A stretch of 6,062 bases of DNA, from the NCBI GenBank assembly GCA_964354225.1, contig CAYGZC010000282.1, positions 1 to 6,062 on the forward strand, in the 5' to 3' direction. Each line of letters opens with the position of its first letter. Positions within the stretch are counted from its first letter, which is position 1. Under the pieces are notes generated by a model that was not told the DNA's origin, made no database searches, and was given only the letters and a program-made list of their open reading frames with translations. Positions 5,927 to 6,062 of this stretch are shown here, in pieces. The DNA is from CAYGZC01 sp964354225. GTDB lineage: Bacteria > Bacteroidota > Ignavibacteria > UBA10030 > SZUA-254. The position numbers were made by a program, and so were the translations under genes.

Positions 5927-6062
5927 CCTGCCCCCCGAAAAGTGATCCAAAGATAAGTTAGTATATTGAGATCATAGAAAGGGTAAAAGACATGAGTAAG
6001 AAGCGACACACAGCAGAAGCAATAATAACAATGTTGAGGGAAGTAGAAGTGCTTCAAACCAA
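5924..6062 (+). mobile_element. IS3-family insertion sequence, left end (partial)
   Basis: The element appears to start at TGACCTGCCCCCC (5924 onward), the 5'-TG style of IS3-family terminal inverted repeats with a C-run. The reading frame of the host gene loses its homology exactly there. A 68-base leader separates the terminus from orfA, which encodes a typical IS3-family OrfA N-terminus. Only 139 bases are inside the window, so the right terminal repeat, orfB and the target duplication are not visible. The bases just before the junction (...AATACC) would include the duplicated target, usually 3-5 bp in this family. The boundary is uncertain by a few bases. Confidence 0.75.
5992..6062 (+). 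CDS. IS3-family transposase OrfA, N-terminal 23 residues (runs off window)
   Basis: MSKKRHTAEAIITMLREVEV closely follows the usual OrfA start (K-K-R-H-T-x-E-x-I-I-x-x-L-R-E-x-E-V). This is the first helices of the helix-turn-helix domain that binds the terminal repeats. Family knowledge predicts a protein of about 90-100 aa followed by OrfB (DDE integrase core) in the -1 frame. An SD sequence AAAGGG (5978-5983) lies 8 bases before the ATG. The gene is cut by the window edge after codon 23. A minus-strand open frame over the same stretch is a shadow of this element. Confidence 0.82.
   Translation, partial: MSKKRHTAEAIITMLREVEVLQT

Noticed and set aside
5758..6057. Minus-strand open frame of 99 codons at the right end
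   Set aside because: It crosses the IS junction and is antisense to both the glycosyltransferase fragment and OrfA, which each match known families.
1..6062. CRISPR arrays, tRNA or rRNA genes and riboswitches
   Set aside because: No regularly spaced repeats, cloverleaf-like segments or conserved RNA motifs were seen on either strand. Intergenic space is limited to about 50, 44, 200 and 147 bases. The TPR-CHAT protein recalls Csx29 of type III-E CRISPR systems, but there are no cas genes here and this protein is exported.

Overview
The window looks like an AT-rich chromosomal segment (about 40% G+C by eye) from a Gram-negative bacterium, probably of the Bacteroidota/Chlorobiota/Ignavibacteriota (FCB) group. 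The clues are two lipoprotein-type signal sequences, a periplasmic or outer-membrane beta-rich protein resembling a family I associate with Bacteroidota (DUF6588-like), an exported TPR-CHAT protein, and the start of a TPR/PMT-type membrane glycosyltransferase. Some genes have clear Shine-Dalgarno (SD) sequences and others have none. The taxonomy is an inference from protein style, not from a marker match.

Layout. Positions 2-487 (+) hold the 3' part of adenylate kinase (adk). Its P-loop end lies before the window, and the zinc-binding LID is intact. It overlaps by one base (TGATG) a complete glycerophosphodiester phosphodiesterase gene, 487-1251 (+). A strong symmetrical hairpin at 1252-1279 ends this unit and can also end the converging unit. 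The minus-strand unit reads from 2805 to 1304. It contains a secreted beta-rich envelope protein (302 aa) followed 44 bp later by a small lipoprotein of unknown function (182 aa).

The roughly 200 bp intergenic region at 2806-3004 separates this pair from the divergent 874-aa gene at 3005-5629 (+). It has credible promoters in both directions. Between them are two palindromes whose centres are 21 bp apart. One has the GTGA-N6-TCAC geometry of a CRP/FNR-family operator.

The 874-aa protein is a probable lipoprotein with TPR repeats, a charged helical middle and a C-terminal CHAT (caspase-like) domain. Both catalytic positions of the CHAT domain appear to be lost (Glu for His, Ile for Cys), so it is best read as an envelope-anchored pseudo-protease.

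At the right edge, a gene starting at 5777 encodes a recognisable N-terminus of a GT-C/PMT-like (TMTC-type) membrane protein. It is cut after 49 codons at 5924 by the left end of an IS3-family insertion sequence. The orfA transposase of that element begins at 5992 and runs off the window.

Functionally, the left part is housekeeping (nucleotide and phospholipid-headgroup metabolism). The centre is a divergent envelope locus whose members could be co-regulated from the shared intergenic region. The right end is a fresh-looking transposon disruption.
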